From: Streptomyces sp. V4I2
GTDB lineage: Bacteria; Actinomycetota; Actinomycetes; Streptomycetales; Streptomycetaceae
DNA length: 64,000 nt
Reading direction: 5' to 3'
Assembly (NCBI RefSeq): GCF_030817655.1
Contig: NZ_JAUSZM010000003.1
Location: forward strand, 62,001 to 126,000
The notes beneath the pieces were generated by a model, which was given only the letters and a program-made list of their open reading frames with translations, was not told where the DNA came from and did not search any database. The position numbers and the translations under genes are program-made. Positions within the stretch are counted from its first letter, which is position 1. The number at the start of each line of letters is the position of its first letter. Positions 8,703 to 17,563 of the stretch are shown here, one piece after another.

Positions 8703-9452
8703 TCAGGCCAGGAGCCAGGCGTGGGCCGGGTCGGTGTGCAGGGCCAGGTGCGTGTCGGTGGTCCCGTGCGCGGCCCACAGGTAGTAGAGGTCGTGGCCGC
8801 CGGCGGCGGCGATGGTGTGGTAGCCGCAGGGGACGGTGGCCAGGGACGTGTCGGTGATCACCGTGGGGTGAGCGTCGCGGACGCTGTCGTCGTACGTGAG
8901 CAGGACGCCGAAGCCGGTGTCGGGGCGGACCCGGAAGGCGAACGCCTCTTGGAGCGCGGTCTCGTGGGGCGGGTTGCTGTGCTGGTGGCGGTGGGGCGGG
9001 TAGGTGGACCAGCGGCCGTCGAGGGCGAGGGTTTCGCCGAGCAGCAGCCCGGACGTGCGCGGCGGTGTCAGCAGGGTGGTGACGTGCCGTTCGAACGATC
9101 CGTGGCCGCGGACCTCCTGCTCGGGCGCGGTGATCTCGGTGACCTCTCCGGCTTCGGGCAGTGGCCCGGTGACCGGGGCGTGCACCTCGACTGCGTCTGC
9201 GCCGTCGGGGCCGACTGTTGCGGTGACGGTCGTGCCGGGCGGCACGTACCAGCCCGCCGCCGGCGCGGTGAAGGGGTCGGCGCGTTCGGCGACGTGGTCG
9301 CCGTCGGCCAGTGCGGCGGTGAGCCGTCCGCGGAGCAGGATCAGCGCGCTCTCCTGCTCGGGGCGGGTGTCCAGTTCGAGGCGGGCGCCCGGGGTGAGGC
9401 GGTGGTGGGTCAGGTCCAGGCCGTTGGGGGTACGGACGGTGGCTGGGGTCAT
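8703..9452 (-). CDS. IolB-like 5-deoxy-glucuronate isomerase (KduI/IolB cupin family)
   Basis: This 249-residue protein resembles IolB, a bicupin isomerase of inositol catabolism that converts 5-deoxy-D-glucuronate to the 2-keto acid. Features include the PPHRHQHSNPP metal-binding histidine cluster, followed by a glutamate (ETALQEAF) and later GYHTIAAAGG. No other iol catabolic gene is nearby apart from a Gfo/Idh enzyme, so it may have been recruited for biosynthesis on a uronic-type sugar. ATG 9452 overlaps the upstream stop (ATGA). It is slightly shorter than typical IolB. Confidence 0.78.
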   Translation of the reverse strand: MTPATVRTPNGLDLTHHRLTPGARLELDTRPEQESALILLRGRLTAALADGDHVAERADPFTAPAAGWYVPPGTTVTATVGPDGADAVEVHAPVTGPLPEAGEVTEITAPEQEVRGHGSFERHVTTLLTPPRTSGLLLGETLALDGRWSTYPPHRHQHSNPPHETALQEAFAFRVRPDTGFGVLLTYDDSVRDAHPTVITDTSLATVPCGYHTIAAAGGHDLYYLWAAHGTTDTHLALHTDPAHAWLLA

Positions 9453-10555
9453 CGTGGCTCTCCGAGTGTGTGGGGCTGGGGCACCGGCAGGCGGCGGCCC
9501 TGGCGGCTGGAGTCGTACATGGCGGTGCCGGTGGCGACGGCGAGCGCCGCCTCGGCGGGGGTGGCGAACTGCGCGGGGGCGCCGGGTGGTTGGTGGAGTG
9601 CGTGGGTCAGGGCGGCGAGCATCCGCCGGTCCGCGCCCGCGTGGGTTCCGTCCTCCCGGGCCACCTGTCGGCGCGTGCCGCCGCCGGATACGGGGTGCAG
9701 GTGCACGGTGTGGGGTCCGGAGCGGGCGTCGTAGCGGACCGTGCAGGCTCCTGCTGTGCCGGTGAGGGTGCACGTGTAGCCCTCGGTGGGGGCGTTGGGG
9801 GTCAGCGTGTAGCGGGCGGTGGCGCCAGAGGTGTATTCGATCCGGGCGTTCAGGCTGTCGTGGATGTCGGCGTCGGCCGGGATGCCGGCGGTGCCGGAGA
9901 GGTAGTGGCGGCGCTCGAGTTCGGCGGTGACCGCGGACGGCTGGGCGCCCAGCCACCAGGCCAGCAGGTCGAGGTGGTGGGAGGCTTTGGTGACTTCCAG
10001 GCCGCCGGAGCCGGCGCGTCTGCGGTGCCAGCGGGTGTAGTAGCTGCGGGTGTGCGAGGGGCTGAGCGTGTAGTGGAAGTCCGCGCTGGTCACACTGCCG
10101 ATGTGGCCGTCGGCCAGGAGGGCGTGGACCTCGCGGTGGAGGTTGGTGAAGCGGAGGTTGTGGCCCACCAGCAGCCGTCCGGGAGAGGCCGCGTCGGCGT
10201 GAACGAGGGCGAAGGCGTCCTCGGCGGTGGTCGCCAGCGGCTTCTCCACCAGCGTCGCAATACCCGAGGCGAGGGCCTGCTCTGCGTAGTCGCGGTGGGA
10301 TGCGTCGGGGGTCGCGACGATCACCAGATCGGGCCGGTCGGCCTTAAGGATGCGGTCCAGGTCCTGCGGGCGGGCGGGCGCCGCGTCCGGCAGTGCGGCG
10401 GCCACCTCGCGGGCGGCCCGGACATCGGTGTCCACCACGGCCAGCGGCCTCACCGGCTGGTCCTGGTGGGGCGGCAGGCCGGACAGCCAGGGGCCGTAGA
10501 CCTTCCGTGTCCGCGTGCCGGCTCCGATCAGCACCACCCGCAGCTGCCCCGTCAC
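9449..10555 (-). CDS. Gfo/Idh/MocA family NAD(P)-dependent sugar/inositol oxidoreductase
   Basis: This 368-residue oxidoreductase has the N-terminal Rossmann motif VVLIGAGTRTRK and the conserved VEKPLA segment (catalytic-region lysine) near residue 100. These enzymes oxidise sugar or inositol hydroxyls with NAD(P). A long open frame continues upstream, but GTG 10555 overlaps the nagA-like stop by 4 bp and starts right at the Rossmann strand, so I use it. It is coupled to iolB downstream (ATGA). Pairing an Idh-like enzyme with IolB suggests a cyclitol or uronic-acid step. Confidence 0.9.
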   Translation of the reverse strand: MTGQLRVVLIGAGTRTRKVYGPWLSGLPPHQDQPVRPLAVVDTDVRAAREVAAALPDAAPARPQDLDRILKADRPDLVIVATPDASHRDYAEQALASGIATLVEKPLATTAEDAFALVHADAASPGRLLVGHNLRFTNLHREVHALLADGHIGSVTSADFHYTLSPSHTRSYYTRWHRRRAGSGGLEVTKASHHLDLLAWWLGAQPSAVTAELERRHYLSGTAGIPADADIHDSLNARIEYTSGATARYTLTPNAPTEGYTCTLTGTAGACTVRYDARSGPHTVHLHPVSGGGTRRQVAREDGTHAGADRRMLAALTHALHQPPGAPAQFATPAEAALAVATGTAMYDSSRQGRRLPVPQPHTLGEPR

Positions 10556-11733
10556 CGGACACGCTCCGCGCCGGAGGAGCTGAGTAGGCGTCCTCCGAGG
10601 ATGACCGCCCGCACCCCCAAGTCGGGACTGAACAGGACGACGTCGCCGTCCGCACCCGGCAGCAGGCTGCCCTTGCGCGGGTACAGGCCTGCCGTACGGG
10701 CCGGGGTGGCGGTCGCCATCGTCAGCACGTCCTCGACCGGGGCGGCGGTCAGTTCCCGCATGCGGGCCGCGCCCGCCGCGAGCGGGGTGACGCCGCCGCA
10801 CAGGCTGGTGTGGTCGGTGGTGGCGGCGTAGCCGTCGTGGACGCGACCGCGGCTGGCCCCGGTGCGGAAGGTGGTGCCGGGGGCGAGTCCCATCCCGGCG
10901 GTGGCGTCGGAGACCAGGCACAGCCGATCGGGTCCCAGGCAGCGCAGGGCGATGGTCAGCAGGGCGGCGGGCAGGTGGTGGCCGTCCGCGATGACCTCGG
11001 CGCTCATCTCGTCGGAGGCGAGCGAGTACTCCAGCAGGCCGGGGGCCCGGTGCAGGGCGGGGCGGGTCAGCGTGGACTGGCCGCTCCACAGGTGCGCGAG
11101 GTGGCTGAGACCGAGCCAGCGGGCCTCGGCCAGGTCCTCGCCGGTGGCGGCGCTGTGCCCGGCGGACACCCGTACTCCCCCGCCGACCAGATGGGTGATC
11201 AGTTCGTTGGCGCCCGGCAGTTCGGGAGCGAGGGTCACCATGCGCAGGGCTGGCGGCAGCGGTGTCAGCTCCGCCAGCAGCTGCCGGGGCGTCCGCAGGT
11301 GGGCGGGGTCGTGTGCGCCGCGCTGCTCGGGGGCCAGGCACGGGCCTTCGAGGTGGACTCCGGCGAGTGTCGGGGCGTGCCCGTGAGAGATCAGGGCGGC
11401 GGCGGTGGCCAGTGCGGCGGCCGTCCGTTCTGGGGACGTGCTCGCCAGGGTGGCGAGCACGGTGGTCGTGCCGGCGGACAGATGGGTGTCGAGGACGCTT
11501 TGCCAGGCGGCGGGGTTGGGCTCGGTCAGGTCGTGGCCGGCGGCGCCGTGGACGTGGATGTCGACCAGGCCGGGGGCGACCAGCAGCCCGTCGGCGTCGA
11601 CCGGTACCGGATCGTGGGGGCAGGCGCGGCTCACGACGCCCCTGCAGATCACCACCTCCCCGCCGTCCCCGCGCCCGGGCGCGGGATGGACCACCGTGCC
11701 GCAGTGCACGACCGCACAACCCGTGCCGCTCAC
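10552..11733 (-). CDS. NagA-like N-acetylglucosamine-6-phosphate deacetylase (amidohydrolase)
   Basis: This 393-residue amidohydrolase has GLVDIHVHG (metal histidines H60 and H62), VHLEGP (metal glutamate), SAGHSA, LSHLAHLW, ADGHH, and LVSDAT with the likely catalytic aspartate, matching NagA order throughout. NagA removes the acetyl group from GlcNAc-6-phosphate. Inside a biosynthetic operon it may deacetylate an N-acetylhexosamine intermediate instead of salvaging amino sugars. The GTG start at 11733 overlaps the upstream stop (GTGA) and has a GGAGGAC site upstream. Confidence 0.88.
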   Translation of the reverse strand: MSGTGCAVVHCGTVVHPAPGRGDGGEVVICRGVVSRACPHDPVPVDADGLLVAPGLVDIHVHGAAGHDLTEPNPAAWQSVLDTHLSAGTTTVLATLASTSPERTAAALATAAALISHGHAPTLAGVHLEGPCLAPEQRGAHDPAHLRTPRQLLAELTPLPPALRMVTLAPELPGANELITHLVGGGVRVSAGHSAATGEDLAEARWLGLSHLAHLWSGQSTLTRPALHRAPGLLEYSLASDEMSAEVIADGHHLPAALLTIALRCLGPDRLCLVSDATAGMGLAPGTTFRTGASRGRVHDGYAATTDHTSLCGGVTPLAAGAARMRELTAAPVEDVLTMATATPARTAGLYPRKGSLLPGADGDVVLFSPDLGVRAVILGGRLLSSSGAERVR

Positions 11734-12962
11734 GCGTGTCCTCCCCCAGCGGTGGTGGCCGGGGTCGTGGTGCAGGCGCAGGCGGTGCCGCCAGGGCCGC
11801 CGGGCAGATGCCGGTCGTAGGCTCCGCCGTCCCACAGGTAGCGGGTGCCGTCCGGGGACAGCGGCTCGGTGAGGGCTGCGGCCAGCGTGCCGGTGAGCGC
11901 GCCGCCGAGTGCGTCCGGGAGGTCGACCTTCCGCACCAGGCCCAGCTCGTCCAGGCGCCGGGCGTGGACCAGCTGTTCGCTCTCCCTGACCTGCCGGGGG
12001 ATGGCGATCGCGTTGGCCCCGGTGGCCAGCACCTCCCCCAGCATGTTCGACCCGGCCGCGCCGACGAATACGTCGCAGGCCCGCATCCACGGCAGCAGGT
12101 CCGGCTCGTACGTCCGGATCTCCACGAAGGGGTCGTCCTCCCACAGTTGCGCCAGGGCGCGCTGGTCCGCGGGTTCCAGGTAGGGGCCGGTGACCAGCAA
12201 GGCCCGGTCGAACATGGTGCGGCGCTCGCGCAGCGCGGTCGCCAGGGCCCGCCAGATGTCCCCGGCACCCTGGCCGCCGCCCATCGCGGCGACGATCAGC
12301 CGCTCGTCGCCGCCGACACCGATCTGCGCCCGGGCCTGGTCATGGGGCAGGGTGTACGGCTCGGCGAGGTAACCGGTGTAGTGCAGCCGGCCGGCGGCTT
12401 CCGGCGGGATGTCGTAGTAGTCGGCGAGGTCGAATACCTCGGGGTGGGTGTGGACGTTGAACTGGCAGTAGTGGTCCAAGAGCCACGGTCCGCGCCCGTG
12501 CATCCCGAAGTACTTCCGTGCCGTCTTCTCCTTGCTGAGGAGGATCCCGCGCAGGCTGAGGACAGCGTGCGTCGCGTAGCGGGCCTCCAGCGCGGGCACG
12601 AGTTCGTCGTCCGTGCCGCGGGGGATGTGGTCGCTCATCAGCACCTCGGGCCGGTAGTGACCGAGGAAAGCCGTGATGAGGTCCGTTCGGGCCTGGTGGA
12701 GGGTTTCGGCGTCCATGGCCAGGCGCGCGCGGAGGTTCCACCCGTCGGGGTCGTCGAAGTTGGCGAAGGAGGGGATCTTGATGACGTCCACCTCCGGCGG
12801 GAGGAGGTCCAGGCCTCGGTAGGCGCCGGTGATCCCCGCGATCGAGTACGGCTGCGGTGAGCGCAGCAGGTACTGGGCGACCTTCGCGGTGCGGGAGGTG
12901 TGCCCGAGGGAACGGCCGTTGTGCCAGTACAGGGCGATGGTGCGGGCGCCGGTGTTCGTCAT
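11730..12962 (-). CDS. MurG/GT28-like glycosyltransferase
   Basis: This 410-residue protein resembles the group of predicted glycosyltransferases related to MurG (GT28 C-terminal domain). The N-terminus (ALYWHNGRSLGHTSR) is the acceptor-side Rossmann start with a GHTSR loop. The C-terminal donor half carries AAMGGGQGAGDIWRAL and the loop FVGAAGSNMLGEVLA, similar to the UDP-GlcNAc pocket of GT28 enzymes. It probably transfers an aminosugar from a UDP donor. It overlaps both neighbours by 4 bp. The last 30 residues are low-complexity. Confidence 0.8.
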   Translation of the reverse strand: MTNTGARTIALYWHNGRSLGHTSRTAKVAQYLLRSPQPYSIAGITGAYRGLDLLPPEVDVIKIPSFANFDDPDGWNLRARLAMDAETLHQARTDLITAFLGHYRPEVLMSDHIPRGTDDELVPALEARYATHAVLSLRGILLSKEKTARKYFGMHGRGPWLLDHYCQFNVHTHPEVFDLADYYDIPPEAAGRLHYTGYLAEPYTLPHDQARAQIGVGGDERLIVAAMGGGQGAGDIWRALATALRERRTMFDRALLVTGPYLEPADQRALAQLWEDDPFVEIRTYEPDLLPWMRACDVFVGAAGSNMLGEVLATGANAIAIPRQVRESEQLVHARRLDELGLVRKVDLPDALGGALTGTLAAALTEPLSPDGTRYLWDGGAYDRHLPGGPGGTACACTTTPATTAGGGHA

Positions 12963-13705
12963 CGGCGGGCCTCCTCCGGCGGGGTGCGGGCGTCGGCCGC
13001 GCGGGCGGCGCGCTGCGCGGCGGCGGGGTCGGTGCGGCTGTCCAGGGCCGCACGGAAGGCGTCCAGGCTCCAGCCGGGATCGACCTGGATGCGGGACAGC
13101 GCGTACGGGTGGCGCAGGTCAGGGCGGTGGTGATCGTCGGTGGCCAGCGCCAGCGGATACAGCTCGGCGACGGCCCGCTGTACGCGGGCGTCGTACGCGC
13201 CGTACGGGTAGGCGAACGTGCGCGGCGGGCGGGCCAGGAGATCGGTGAGGACTTCGTGGTCGCCGGCCGTCTGCCAGGCCAGCGCCCGATCGCTGAGCCC
13301 GGTCAGCTTGCGGTGGGTGTAGCTGTGAGCGGCCACGGCCCGACCGGACGCCGCCCACAGCTGGATCTGGTCGAGGTCCGCCATCTCCTGCACCGGATGC
13401 GGTACGTGGCGGGGCCGCTCGGCGCCGAGGTAGCCGCCGCACACCGCCAACAGAGCGGGCAGGCCGAGCCGTTCCAGCACCGGCAGAGCGGTGGCGGTGG
13501 TGTTGGCGTAGCCGTCGTCGAACGTGATCAGCACGGCGTTCGCCGGCAGGGGCACACCTTTGGCGAGCATCGCGTGCAGGTCGTCCTCGGTGACCACCGT
13601 GTACGGGCCGCCGGCCAGCAACTCCATCTGCTGCCGGAAGTGCCTGGGAGGCACGGCCATCGGGCCGGGCAGGTCCTGCACCAAGTGGTACATCAGGATG
13701 TTCAC
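12959..13705 (-). CDS. NodB-type polysaccharide deacetylase
   Basis: This 248-residue protein has the NodB homology motif LITFDDGYAN (metal aspartate) and the metal histidines in AHSYTHRKL, plus AYPYGAYD, typical of carbohydrate esterase family 4. These enzymes remove N-acetyl groups from GlcNAc-containing sugars. I see no signal peptide, so it may act in the cytoplasm. GTG 13705 overlaps the epimerase stop (GTGA) and is used instead of the longer frame. With the NagA-like protein, the operon has two predicted deacetylases. Confidence 0.88.
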   Translation of the reverse strand: MNILMYHLVQDLPGPMAVPPRHFRQQMELLAGGPYTVVTEDDLHAMLAKGVPLPANAVLITFDDGYANTTATALPVLERLGLPALLAVCGGYLGAERPRHVPHPVQEMADLDQIQLWAASGRAVAAHSYTHRKLTGLSDRALAWQTAGDHEVLTDLLARPPRTFAYPYGAYDARVQRAVAELYPLALATDDHHRPDLRHPYALSRIQVDPGWSLDAFRAALDSRTDPAAAQRAARAADARTPPEEARR

Positions 13706-14691
13706 CGGCTGCCCCCGGCATCGGTGTACGAGCGGGTGCCGGAGCGCGTCTGCCGGTGCCAGGCGACCGTGCGTTCCAGGCCCTCGCGCAGTGGAACCGC
13801 GCGCGTCTTGGGGAACAGTTCGAGCAGCCGGGCGGGATCGGCCTGGGAGTGGGCCACGTCGCCGGGCCGGGGCGGGCCGTGCTCGACCCGCAGCCCGGTG
13901 CCGAGTATCTCGCCCAACAGACCGGCCAGGTCCATCAGCGAGGTCCGGGTGCCCAGCGCCAGGTTGACCGGCCACTGGGAGACCACCCGGCCGGTTATCG
14001 CTGTCGTGATCACCTCGCACACCGTGTCCACGCACGTCAGATCGCGGGTCTGGGTGCCGTCACCGTGGACGGTGACGGGCTGGCCGGACAGGGCGGCGTC
14101 GATCCAGACCGGGACGACGGCCGCGTACGGGTGACCGGCCCGCTGCCGGGGGCCGTAGACGTTGAAGAACGTCAGCGGCAACACGGGCATCCTGTAGCAG
14201 GCGTGGTAGGCGCCGAGGTACGCCTCCGTCGCCAGCTTCGATACCGCGTAGGGGCTGAGCGGCATCGCCCGGCTGGTCTCGACCTTGGGCAGGACCGGCT
14301 GGGCGCCGTAGACCGACGACGAGGAAGCCGCTACCACCAGCGGCCCGTCGGCGCGGCGGGCGGCCTCCAGGACCTGCAGCGTGCCGGTCGCGTTCACGTG
14401 GTGGGTGGTCACGGGGTCGGCCACCGAGCGGGGTACGGAAGGCAGCGCGGCCAGATGCACCACCGCGTCCGCGCCGGCCACCGCCGCATCGAGGAGGCCT
14501 TCGTCGAGAACGCTCCCCCGCCGGAAGTCGACGTCCGCCAGATCGCCGCCCAGCAGGCTCGTGCTGCCGGTGGACAGGTCGTCCACGACGGTGATCCGGC
14601 CGATCGCCCGATGGCGCAGCAGCCACGAGATTAGGTTCGACCCGATGAACCCGGCGCCGCCGGTGACGGTGACCCGCAGCCCGCCACTCAC
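13702..14691 (-). CDS. NAD-dependent sugar epimerase (extended SDR, UDP-GlcNAc(A) 4-epimerase-like)
   Basis: This 329-residue extended SDR has TGGAGFIG near the N-terminus, the catalytic serine run ASSSSVYG, and the YAVSK tyrosine/lysine pair. The PSVPRSVADP segment resembles WbpP-type UDP-N-acetylhexosamine 4-epimerases more than GalE. It sits directly after the nucleotide-sugar dehydrogenase, so conversion of UDP-GlcNAcA to UDP-GalNAcA is a reasonable proposal (inference). GTG 14691 overlaps the upstream stop by 4 bp. Confidence 0.88.
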   Translation of the reverse strand: MSGGLRVTVTGGAGFIGSNLISWLLRHRAIGRITVVDDLSTGSTSLLGGDLADVDFRRGSVLDEGLLDAAVAGADAVVHLAALPSVPRSVADPVTTHHVNATGTLQVLEAARRADGPLVVAASSSSVYGAQPVLPKVETSRAMPLSPYAVSKLATEAYLGAYHACYRMPVLPLTFFNVYGPRQRAGHPYAAVVPVWIDAALSGQPVTVHGDGTQTRDLTCVDTVCEVITTAITGRVVSQWPVNLALGTRTSLMDLAGLLGEILGTGLRVEHGPPRPGDVAHSQADPARLLELFPKTRAVPLREGLERTVAWHRQTRSGTRSYTDAGGSR

Positions 14692-16052
14692 AACTGCTCC
14701 ACGGTGGCGGCGGGCCGGTCCGCCAGGCGGCCCCGGCAGTCCAGCACGAAGGGGGAACGGGCGACTACGCGGTCGTAGTCGAAGACCTCGTGGTCGGTCA
14801 GCACCACCACGGCGTCCGCAGCGGCCAGTTCGTCGTCGCTCGCGAAGACCAGTCGTATGCCCTCGAGCACCGCCGTGGTGGCGGCCGGGTTGACGAAGGG
14901 GTCTGCCGCGCTGACGCGCGCGCCGCGGGCCGCCAGCAGGTGGGCCACCTCAAGCGCTGGGGACTCGCGCAGGTCGCTGCTGCCGGGCTTGTAGGCCAGG
15001 CCCAGCAACAGCACCCTCGCGCCGTCCAGCGGCCGGCCCCGAGTGGCGAGGTGCTCGTCCACCCGGTTCACCACGTAGGCGGGGCGGGCATCGTTGATCT
15101 GCTGGGCGAGGTCGATCAGGCGGGAGCCCCGGCCTCGTGCCTGAGCCGCCCACCACGACAGGTACACCGGGTCGATCGGCAGGCAGTGACCGCCGATGCC
15201 GGGGCCGGGGTCGAAGCGCATGAAGCCGAACGGTTTCGTCGCGGCGCCCTGAAGCGCCGCGCGCAGGTCCAGGCCGATGTCGCGGGCCACCTCGTCCAGC
15301 TCGTTGACCAGCGCAATGTTCACGGCCCTGAACGTGTTCTCCAACAGCTTCGCGAGTTCGGCCTCCTCGCACCGGGCCATCGGGACGACGCACTCGACCA
15401 GGCCGCTGTAGAAGGCGGCGGTGCGTTCCAGCGACACGGCGTCGATACCGCTCACGATCTTCGGGGTCGTCGCGAGAGTCCACAGCCGGTTGCCCGGGTC
15501 GATCCGTTCCGGGCTGAACCCCAGGGCGAACTGGCTGCCCATCCGCAGCCCGGAGACCTCCTCCAGTACCGCGCCCAGCACGTCTCGGGTGGTGCCGGGG
15601 TAACTGGTGGACTCCAGCACCACCAGCGCCCCCTCCCGTAGGTAGCGGCCGACGGTCCGGCCAGCCGCGAGCACGTACGACAGGTCGGGGACGCCCTCCC
15701 GCAGCGGCGTCGGCACCGCGATCACGGCCACGTCGAACCCCGCTGCGTCGTCCGGTGACGCGGTGGGGTGGTAGGTGCCGTCACGCAGAAGTGGCCCCAG
15801 CTGTGCCGCGGTGACGTCCTCGACCGGTGAACTGCCGCACGCCAAAGACTCAGCCCGCTGCGCGCTGGTGTCGAAACCCACCACGCGGTGGCCCACCTCA
15901 GCGGCGCGTACCGCCAGCGGCAGCCCCACGTAGCCCTGCCCGACCACGAGGACCCGCAGGGAACACACGGCAGCGGAACCGCCGGCCTCCTGCACAACTG
16001 CCCCGGCCGCGTTCTGCATGAGCGTTGCTGCGGGTAAGGACGCACGGACCAT
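14688..16052 (-). CDS. Nucleotide-sugar dehydrogenase (UDP-GlcNAc 6-dehydrogenase-like, WbpA/WecC family)
   Basis: This 454-residue protein is the first gene of the coupled operon. The NAD-binding motif VGQGYVGLP lies at residues 37-45, the conserved lysine region AELAKLLENT at 231-240, and the catalytic cysteine is C290 in GIGGHCLPIDP. The family oxidises the C6 alcohol of a UDP-sugar to the acid using two NAD. The motif pattern around the cysteine resembles UDP-N-acetylhexosamine enzymes, but the substrate is not proven. I chose the ATG at 16052 because GAGGAG precedes it; an in-frame ATG 13 codons earlier lacks a site. Confidence 0.9.
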   Translation of the reverse strand: MVRASLPAATLMQNAAGAVVQEAGGSAAVCSLRVLVVGQGYVGLPLAVRAAEVGHRVVGFDTSAQRAESLACGSSPVEDVTAAQLGPLLRDGTYHPTASPDDAAGFDVAVIAVPTPLREGVPDLSYVLAAGRTVGRYLREGALVVLESTSYPGTTRDVLGAVLEEVSGLRMGSQFALGFSPERIDPGNRLWTLATTPKIVSGIDAVSLERTAAFYSGLVECVVPMARCEEAELAKLLENTFRAVNIALVNELDEVARDIGLDLRAALQGAATKPFGFMRFDPGPGIGGHCLPIDPVYLSWWAAQARGRGSRLIDLAQQINDARPAYVVNRVDEHLATRGRPLDGARVLLLGLAYKPGSSDLRESPALEVAHLLAARGARVSAADPFVNPAATTAVLEGIRLVFASDDELAAADAVVVLTDHEVFDYDRVVARSPFVLDCRGRLADRPAATVEQL

Positions 16053-16158
16053 CAGGTTCTCCTCACGATCGAGAAAAAGGGGGATGCGCACGGCCTCTCG
16101 ACGTACCGCGACGGAACGAGAATGGGCTCAACTGTTCGATGTCGTCGACCAGTTGGAG

Positions 16159-16179
16159 GGGGTCCCGCAGGGGTCCCGC
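16159..16179. promoter_or_regulatory. Tandem 10-bp repeat in the divergent regulator/operon promoter region
   Basis: GGGGTCCCGC occurs twice in direct orientation (16159-16168 and 16170-16179), one base apart, so the repeat period is 11 bp (about one helical turn). It lies between the divergent sugar operon and the TPR regulator. It could be an operator for that regulator; this is inference from position and spacing only. Confidence 0.35.
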
Positions 16180-16228
16180 TTCCGCGAAGGAGTCACCGGT
16201 CCTGTGCGCTGAGTGATTGGATGGAGGT

Positions 16229-17545
16229 GTGGAAGAGACCACCCGTCACCCCCTGGTTGTGGCGCGCCTCGCGCTCGGCATGACGATGGAGGAGCTCGTC
16301 TCCGGTATCCGTGCCGCGGCCGCCCGGCGTGGTCTGCGCTCAGGCACGGACGAGGCGCGAGTGCGTAAATGGCAACGCGGCGTCAAACCCAACGAGGAAT
16401 CGCAGATCTACATCGCCGAAGCGCTCGGCTGGCCCGCGGACATCGTCCGCGCCGACGACTGGCCGAACTGGCTGCCGCTCACCGCCGACGGCGTGGTCCC
16501 GCTCGGACCCCACAGCTCCGTGCCCGCCCTGAGAGAGGCCCTGCGAACAGCGATGGACCGCCGCACCTTCTTCACGATCTCCGGCGCCACCCTGTCCGCG
16601 CTGGCCGCGGACTGGGCCGCCGGCCCTACGAGCGCGCTCGCCCAGGCCCGCGACGGCAAACCAATCGGCGAGGACTTCGTCGCCTTCCTGGAGAACACCA
16701 CCCAACAACTCGCCAGTCACGCCACCGAGCAGCGACAGCACACCGCCACGCTGCTCGATGCCCACCTGTCCACGGTGACCGAACTGCTCGCACACGGCCG
16801 CTACACGCCCGCCCTCGGGCTGCGCCTGCACACCCTGGCAGCCTCCCTGTCCCAGACCGTCGCCTGGCACCGCTTCGACCTGGGCCGCCACACCCACGCC
16901 AGCCAGAACTGGATCGCCGGCCTGCACAACGCCCACGCAGCCGGGGACCACGACCTGGGCGCCGGCCTCCTGGGCGACCTCGCCTACCAGGCAGCCTGGC
17001 GCAGCGACCACACCACCGCGGCAAGCATCCTCAACTACGCCCTGACCCGCGCCCAGAACCCCGCCGCCCGCTGCCTGCTCCAGCTACGCCTCGCCCGCAC
17101 CCTCGCCGCACAGGGCGACCGGAGCGAACGACGCGCCGTGCTGCGCGCTCTTGCCGCGGCGGAGAAACACCTGGGCGACGCCGGCGCCGACCGGCCCGCC
17201 TGGTGCGCCTGGGTATCCGAAGCCGATCTCGCCGTGGACTCCGGCCAGGCCCTCCTTGACCTCGGCGACATCGGCCGCGCTCACCAGCTGATTACCGAAG
17301 GCGAAGGCCTGCTGCCCCCGGCCCGCGACAAGACCCGCGGTGTGTTCCTCGCCTACCGCGCCGCGAGCTACCTCGACCTGAAGGAACCCGAGCCCGCCGC
17401 GGCCGCCGCCACCAAATCCCTGCTCCTGGCACGTCGCATCGGAGCACCCCGCTGCGTGCAGCTTGTCGACGACCTTCTCCCCCGCTTCCAGCACTACCAG
17501 GACGCCCAGGGCGTTCCACAACTCCTCCAACTCGCTGCCGCATAG
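16229..17545 (+). CDS. XRE-like transcriptional regulator with TPR-type sensor domain
   Basis: This roughly 438-residue protein has an N-terminal HTH region (HPLVVARLALGMTMEEL, then a VRKWQRG recognition-helix segment) and a long alpha-helical C-terminal half of TPR-like repeats, the architecture of many Streptomyces regulators near biosynthetic genes. It is divergent from the sugar operon, 177 bp away, so control of that operon is likely. The start is uncertain: GTG 16229 lies very close to a GGAGG, and TTG 16217 is also possible. A relative's C-terminus survives as a remnant at 36128. Confidence 0.82.
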   Translation: MEETTRHPLVVARLALGMTMEELVSGIRAAAARRGLRSGTDEARVRKWQRGVKPNEESQIYIAEALGWPADIVRADDWPNWLPLTADGVVPLGPHSSVPALREALRTAMDRRTFFTISGATLSALAADWAAGPTSALAQARDGKPIGEDFVAFLENTTQQLASHATEQRQHTATLLDAHLSTVTELLAHGRYTPALGLRLHTLAASLSQTVAWHRFDLGRHTHASQNWIAGLHNAHAAGDHDLGAGLLGDLAYQAAWRSDHTTAASILNYALTRAQNPAARCLLQLRLARTLAAQGDRSERRAVLRALAAAEKHLGDAGADRPAWCAWVSEADLAVDSGQALLDLGDIGRAHQLITEGEGLLPPARDKTRGVFLAYRAASYLDLKEPEPAAAAATKSLLLARRIGAPRCVQLVDDLLPRFQHYQDAQGVPQLLQLAAA

Positions 17546-17563
17546 CAGGAAGGGGCGGATCCG

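Noticed and set aside
9449..12268. A single 939-codon open frame on the minus strand
   Set aside because: Only the last 368 codons look like protein (Gfo/Idh/MocA); the rest is a GC-bias shadow of the nagA-like and GT28 genes, which overlap their neighbours by 4 bp.
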